From contig CAJURI010000036.1 of NCBI GenBank assembly GCA_910588795.1, forward strand, positions 1 through 26,575: DNA of 26,575 nt, read 5' to 3'. The position numbers and the translations under genes are program-made. Below the pieces are notes generated by a model. That model was not told where the DNA came from and made no database searches. It saw only the letters and a program-made list of their open reading frames with translations. This document shows positions 22,419-26,575 of the stretch, in pieces. How positions within the stretch are numbered: the stretch's first letter is position 1; the number at the start of each line of letters is the position of its first letter. Origin of the DNA: an uncultured Duncaniella sp. (GTDB lineage: Bacteria; Bacteroidota; Bacteroidia; Bacteroidales; Muribaculaceae).

Positions 22419-23939
22419 ATGTTCAAGAATCACCCAAAGGGCCTTATACCTGCAGCCCTGAGTAACATGGGCGAGCGTTTCGGATATTACATCATGAACG
22501 CCGTGCTCGTGCTGTTTCTCTGCTCCAAATTCGGACTCAACGAGGAGACCAGCACACTCATCTATTCCTTCTTCTATGCCGGCATCTACGTGCTGAGCCT
22601 TGTGGGCGGATACATCGCCGACAAGACCATGAACTACAAAGGCACCATCATCTCAGGCCTTCTGGTCATGACCTTTGGCTACATCATCCTGTCCATTCCC
22701 GTGCTTGCCACCGAAGGCAACACCTCATGGCTGCTCACCGTGACCTGTGTCGCACTGTTCCTCATTGCATTCGGCAACGGCCTCTTCAAAGGCAATCTTC
22801 AGGCCATCGTAGGTCAGCTTTATGACAATCCCAAATATAGTTCACAGCGCGACTCCGGATTCCAGATATTCTACGTGTTCATCAATATAGGCGGAGTGCT
22901 CGCCCCCTTCGTGGCTCCTTTGCTCCGCAGCTGGTGGCTCAACGCCAACAACATGTCATACAACGCCTCCTTCCCGGCAATGTGCCATGAATACCTGAGC
23001 GTCACCGACTCGATGAACGAAGAGAATATGAACAACCTCTACGCCCTCGCCACACAGGTAGGGCATCAGGGTGGCGACATCGCTGAATTCTGCACAAGAT
23101 ACCTCGATGTGTTCAACACCGGTATCCACTACTCATTCATCGCTTCGGTAGCCGCAATGCTCATATCGCTCGGAGTGTTCCTCGCCGTGAAGAAAGGGCT
23201 GCCATCTCCCGCCCGCCGCGAAAGTGCCGAAGGAGCAGGTTACACCCCGGAAGAGAAAGCAGCCATGGCCAAGGAGATCAAGCAGAGAATGTATGCCCTC
23301 TTCGCAGTGCTCGGCATCGCCATATTCTTCTGGTTCTCATTCCACCAGAACGGCACATCCATGTCGCTTTTCGCACGCGACTTCGTGGACACATCCACTA
23401 TAGCTCCAGAGATATGGCAGGCTGTCAACCCCTTCTTCGTGATCGTGCTCACCCCGATCATCATCCTGCTTTTCTCCTCCCTCGCCAAAAAAGGGAAAGA
23501 GATATCGACTCCGCGCAAGATAGCCATAGGTATGGGACTGGCAGGCATCGCCTATCTCTTCCTCACCATCTACTCGCTTTACATGAACTATCCTTCAGGC
23601 ACCGATTTCCGCGCGCTCAGCGAAGCTGCCAAGGCCGGTCTTCTCTCAGGTCCCTGGGTACTCATCCTGTACTATTTCTTCATGACTGTAGCCGAGCTGT
23701 TCATCTCGCCTCTCGGACTCTCCTTCGTATCCAAAGTAGCACCCAAGCACATGCAGGGTCTCTGTCAGGGTCTGTGGCTCGGAGCCACCGCCGTCGGCAA
23801 CCTCATGCTCTGGATCGGCCCGCTGATCTACAACAAGGCTCCCATCTGGGTAGCATGGGCCGTGTTCCTCGCTGTCTGCGTCATCTCGATGGGCATTATG
23901 TTCGCAATGGTGAAATGGCTTGAAAGAGTGACAAAGTAA
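22419..23939 (+). CDS. POT-family (PTR2) proton-coupled oligopeptide transporter
   Basis: A 506-residue inner-membrane transporter of the major facilitator superfamily with about 12-14 spans. It would import di- and tripeptides with protons. Family signatures are NMGERFGYY at residues 16-24, the GGYIADK loop after the second span, FYVFINIGGVLAPF near residue 150, and the C-terminal ELFISPLGLSFVSKVAP with KHMQGLCQGLWLGATAVGNL. The first motif is normally ExxERFxYY; here Asn16 replaces the first Glu while Glu19 and Arg20 remain. The variable loop around residues 175-230 is long and hydrophilic. It has its own promoter and a strong terminator, so it is a single-gene unit. Confidence 0.93.
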   Translation: MFKNHPKGLIPAALSNMGERFGYYIMNAVLVLFLCSKFGLNEETSTLIYSFFYAGIYVLSLVGGYIADKTMNYKGTIISGLLVMTFGYIILSIPVLATEGNTSWLLTVTCVALFLIAFGNGLFKGNLQAIVGQLYDNPKYSSQRDSGFQIFYVFINIGGVLAPFVAPLLRSWWLNANNMSYNASFPAMCHEYLSVTDSMNEENMNNLYALATQVGHQGGDIAEFCTRYLDVFNTGIHYSFIASVAAMLISLGVFLAVKKGLPSPARRESAEGAGYTPEEKAAMAKEIKQRMYALFAVLGIAIFFWFSFHQNGTSMSLFARDFVDTSTIAPEIWQAVNPFFVIVLTPIIILLFSSLAKKGKEISTPRKIAIGMGLAGIAYLFLTIYSLYMNYPSGTDFRALSEAAKAGLLSGPWVLILYYFFMTVAELFISPLGLSFVSKVAPKHMQGLCQGLWLGATAVGNLMLWIGPLIYNKAPIWVAWAVFLAVCVISMGIMFAMVKWLERVTK

Positions 23940-23967
23940 CATCAACTCCAGACAACATAAAACAATA

Positions 23968-24010
23968 AAATACAGAGGGGCTGTGTAAAAACTCCCCTCT
24001 GTATTTCTTT
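23968..24010 (+). terminator. Intrinsic terminator of the POT transporter gene
   Basis: AAATACAGAGGGG (23968-23980) pairs perfectly with CCCCTCTGTATTT (23994-24006) over 13 bp around a 13-nt loop, followed by CTTTATT. It begins 29 nt after the transporter stop. Confidence 0.85.
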
Positions 24011-24050
24011 ATTATACACAGGCCGGATCCGGCATCACAGCCGTGAGGCA

Positions 24051-24082
24051 TTTGCGAAAAGGAGAATAAATGTGTAACTTTG
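24051..24082 (+). promoter_or_regulatory. Promoter of the TonB-dependent receptor gene
   Basis: TTTG at 24051-24054, a 20-nt spacer and TAACTTTG at 24075-24082 fit the Bacteroidetes consensus exactly. The leader to ATG 24117 is about 28 nt. No operator-like palindrome is obvious beside it. Confidence 0.8.
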
Positions 24083-24116
24083 CATCCTGATTTTCATACG
24101 CGCAATCACACATTAA

Positions 24117-26405
24117 ATGCGGCACATATCAACAATGCTTCTCCTGCTGGCGTCGATAACCGGAACAAGCGGGGCCGAACGTCCCTCAGAAACCCTCTAC
24201 GCTCCGGCCGACACATCAGCCACGACACTTGGCGAGGTGAGCGTCACAGCCATCAAGCAGTCATCGTCACTCGTGCGCCAGCCTGTCACCGTGACAACCA
24301 TCAGCCAAGGAGAAATCGAACGTTTCAACATACGAGGGATGAAAGGGGCGAGCGAGATCGCGCCTAATTTCTATATGCCCGACTATGGGTCAAAAATGAC
24401 ATCCTCGATATATGTGCGAGGCATAGGAACACGCATCGACCAACCTGCCGTAGGGCTCAACATCGACAACATACCTTATCTCAACAAGAACAGCTATGAC
24501 TTCGACATGCTCGATGTGGAACGCATAGAGGTGCTGCGCGGCCCGCAGTCAACCCTCTACGGACGCAACACCATAGCAGGACTCATAAACGTCTACACGC
24601 TCTCACCGATATCCTATCAGGGTGTTAGATTCATGGCCGAAGGGAGTCTGCCGGGAGCCTGCCGTGCGGGCGTCGGTGTCTACCGCAAGCTTGCTCCACG
24701 GCTGGGAATGAGCGTCAACGGTTACGCATCACACACCCACGGGTATTTCCGCAATATGCACAACGGCAAACGTGCCGACGGCACCACCGACTACTCGGGA
24801 AGATGGCGCACCGTGTGGCGTCCCACTGACCGGCTCAGCATAGAGAATGTGCTGTCGGCAGGTCATTCAAGGCAGAACGGCTACCCTTACGCCTACGCAG
24901 AGACCGGCGAGATCAACTACAACGACACTTGCTTCTATCGTCGCACCTCGGTCACCGACGGCATCACAGTGCGCTGGGCAGGCCCCCACTTCAGCGTAGC
25001 GTCAATAACTGGACTGCAATATCTGAGCGACAACATGACTCTCGATCAGGACTTCCTGCCCAAAAGCTACTTCACACTCACCCAACGCCAGCATGACAGG
25101 AGCGTGACACAGGACATAGTGCTGCGCGGCACCAAAGGGCATTACTCATGGCTCGCCGGTGTGTTCGGGTTCTACAAATACGGCAACATGAACGCCCCCG
25201 TCACATTCAAAGAGGACGGAATCAAGGAGATCATTCTCGGGAACATCCCTCCCATCGTTCAGCTGACATGGGACGACGACAGCTTCATACTCGGAAGCGA
25301 CTTCCGCCATCACACGCGTGGAGCGGCGATATATCATCAGAGCACTTACAGCTGGCGCAACTGGAGTTTCGCGCTTGACATGCGTTTCGATTTTGAGCAG
25401 ACCTCTCTGAAATACCGCAGCCACTGCTCAACCGGGGCCACGGGCACTGTCAACATTCCACAGATGCCCCGCCCGATACCCATCAAGGCTCCCGCCGACA
25501 TCGATGAGACAGGCGACCTGAGACAAACTTTCAGAGAATATCTGCCAAAAGTGAGTGTCACATACAATCTTCAGAACTCCGCTGTGTTTCTCTCTGTGGC
25601 CAAAGGATACAAGGCCGGAGGATTCAACACCCAGATGTTCAGCAGTTTCCTTCAGGACAAAATGATCGAGACCATGATGGGCAACGCCATGGGAGGGATG
25701 CGCCCGTCGGGCAAAGCGGAAAGCAGCGGTGACGGCGCATACACCGTGAACGAATACGTGAGCTACAAGCCCGAGACCTCATGGAACTATGAGATAGGAG
25801 GACACTTCTCATGCGACGAAGGACGCGTGTACTCCACCTTCTCGGCATTCTACATCAATGTGCGCGATCAGCAGGTGACTCTCTTCCCCGAAGGATCAGA
25901 GACGGGACGCATGATGACAAACGCAGGGCGCACACGCTCATTCGGAGCCGAACTGACCCTCCGCTACACCCCGACACCGAGATGGCGTTTCGACCTCGCT
26001 TACGGATACACCAATGCCACATTCCGAAACTTCTTTGACGGACACGACGACCTCTCAGGCAAGCGTGTCCCCTACGCGCCATCCAACACCCTCTTCCTCT
26101 CGGCAGCCTACCGCATGCCGGTCCGTTCTTCGCTGATCGATGCCATTAGCTTCTGCCCCACTCTCCGCGGCACCGGATCGATCTATTGGGACGAGATGAA
26201 CATTTACCGCCAGCCGTTCTATGCCGAGCTCGGCGCGTCAGTCAGGCTCGAGCACTCGCGCTATTCGCTTGAACTGTGGGGGAAAAACCTTACTGACACA
26301 AAGTTCGACGTGTTCCGTTACGAGTCAATTGACAACAACTTCTTTCAGAGGGGCAAACCGCTACGCGCAGGCATAACTCTGCGTGTCAACATCGACAGTC
26401 TGTGA
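24117..26405 (+). CDS. TonB-dependent outer-membrane receptor
   Basis: A 762-residue receptor that imports a ligand using TonB/ExbBD energy. It has a signal peptide (about 1-20, ending near SGA), a candidate TonB-box segment TTLGEVSVTA (about 36-45), a plug domain (about 50-165) with SIYVRGIGTRIDQPAVGLNID and the canonical ERIEVLRGPQSTLYGRNTIA, and a C-terminal 22-strand barrel ending in GKPLRAGITLRVNI. It lacks the carboxypeptidase-like N-terminal extension and the SusD partner of Bacteroidetes glycan systems, and resembles siderophore, haem or vitamin receptors; the ligand cannot be named. The start is supported by the promoter. No iron or cobalamin partner genes lie within the window. Confidence 0.92.
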   Translation: MRHISTMLLLLASITGTSGAERPSETLYAPADTSATTLGEVSVTAIKQSSSLVRQPVTVTTISQGEIERFNIRGMKGASEIAPNFYMPDYGSKMTSSIYVRGIGTRIDQPAVGLNIDNIPYLNKNSYDFDMLDVERIEVLRGPQSTLYGRNTIAGLINVYTLSPISYQGVRFMAEGSLPGACRAGVGVYRKLAPRLGMSVNGYASHTHGYFRNMHNGKRADGTTDYSGRWRTVWRPTDRLSIENVLSAGHSRQNGYPYAYAETGEINYNDTCFYRRTSVTDGITVRWAGPHFSVASITGLQYLSDNMTLDQDFLPKSYFTLTQRQHDRSVTQDIVLRGTKGHYSWLAGVFGFYKYGNMNAPVTFKEDGIKEIILGNIPPIVQLTWDDDSFILGSDFRHHTRGAAIYHQSTYSWRNWSFALDMRFDFEQTSLKYRSHCSTGATGTVNIPQMPRPIPIKAPADIDETGDLRQTFREYLPKVSVTYNLQNSAVFLSVAKGYKAGGFNTQMFSSFLQDKMIETMMGNAMGGMRPSGKAESSGDGAYTVNEYVSYKPETSWNYEIGGHFSCDEGRVYSTFSAFYINVRDQQVTLFPEGSETGRMMTNAGRTRSFGAELTLRYTPTPRWRFDLAYGYTNATFRNFFDGHDDLSGKRVPYAPSNTLFLSAAYRMPVRSSLIDAISFCPTLRGTGSIYWDEMNIYRQPFYAELGASVRLEHSRYSLELWGKNLTDTKFDVFRYESIDNNFFQRGKPLRAGITLRVNIDSL

Positions 26406-26419
26406 CAAAAGCCCGTCAT

Positions 26420-26440
26420 TAACACTTCTTGGTGTTATTT
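26420..26440 (+). terminator. Weak hairpin after the receptor gene
   Basis: TAACAC (26420-26425) pairs with GTGTTA (26432-26437) around TTCTTG, followed by TTTAT. Short and AT-rich. Sequence from here to 26575 contains no convincing gene; an ATG at 26569 lies too close to the window end to judge. Confidence 0.4.
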
Positions 26441-26575
26441 ATGAATATCGCACAGATTCCGTCGCAATAAACAGCCTGACAACTCGTTTTATATCACGAC
26501 ACAAACTTGAAAATCATATCAACCTAAAATCCGCAACTATCATCCAATACACGATTAAGGGTAGATTTATGAGTC

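Overview
This window looks like a chromosomal segment of a gut Bacteroidales bacterium. The family Muribaculaceae is my best guess, but that is inference. Three things point there: (i) repeated Bacteroidetes-type promoters, with a -7 box TAnnTTTG and often a TTTG/TTG about 19-20 nt upstream; (ii) family content typical of the phylum (DUF2027-Smr protein, EFR1 ferredoxin/flavodoxin, CfxA-type subclass A2 beta-lactamase, UPF0597/cysteine desulfidase, DUF2156 protein, TopA without zinc fingers); (iii) few clear Shine-Dalgarno sites and short A/T-rich leaders. I see no tRNA, rRNA, CRISPR array, transposase or phage gene. Coding density is high and gene order is mostly small operons.

Layout. 1-2505 (+): a GT2 glycosyltransferase and a secreted acetyl xylan esterase-type (CE7) hydrolase. 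2623-4886 (+): an outer-membrane porin-like barrel fused by a TAATG stop/start overlap to an inner-membrane Gate-domain permease. 4913-6860 (-): fabD, a very strong terminator, then a DUF2156 protein. 7041-12221 (+): the compact run topA, RluA-type pseudouridine synthase, DUF2027-Smr protein and EFR1 protein. 12209-14369 (-): a lipoprotein of unknown function overlapping a PagL-like lipid A deacylase barrel. 14485-17826 (+): cysteine desulfidase, glutaminase, and a CfxA-like lipoprotein beta-lactamase that starts 1 nt after glutaminase ends. 17827-18140: a non-coding stretch with a 196-bp long-inverted-repeat element. 18141-20456 (-): tsaD then cinA. 20623-21658 (-): OmpA-like lipoprotein, preceded by a 54-aa single-span membrane protein gene. 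21756-26405 (+): AlkD-like HEAT protein, POT-family peptide transporter and a TonB-dependent receptor.

How the genes work together. Most are housekeeping (fatty acid initiation, supercoiling, rRNA/tRNA modification, t6A synthesis) mixed with envelope and nutrient functions. The most notable non-routine items are the 196-bp structured element at 17866-18061, the desulfidase/glutaminase/beta-lactamase cluster, the translationally coupled porin-permease pair, the lipoprotein/PagL pair, and a strong terminator-like hairpin pointing against the direction of the surrounding genes at 15853-15898. I did not find convincing evidence of a wholly new multi-gene system. The porin-permease pair and the structured element are the best candidates for follow-up.
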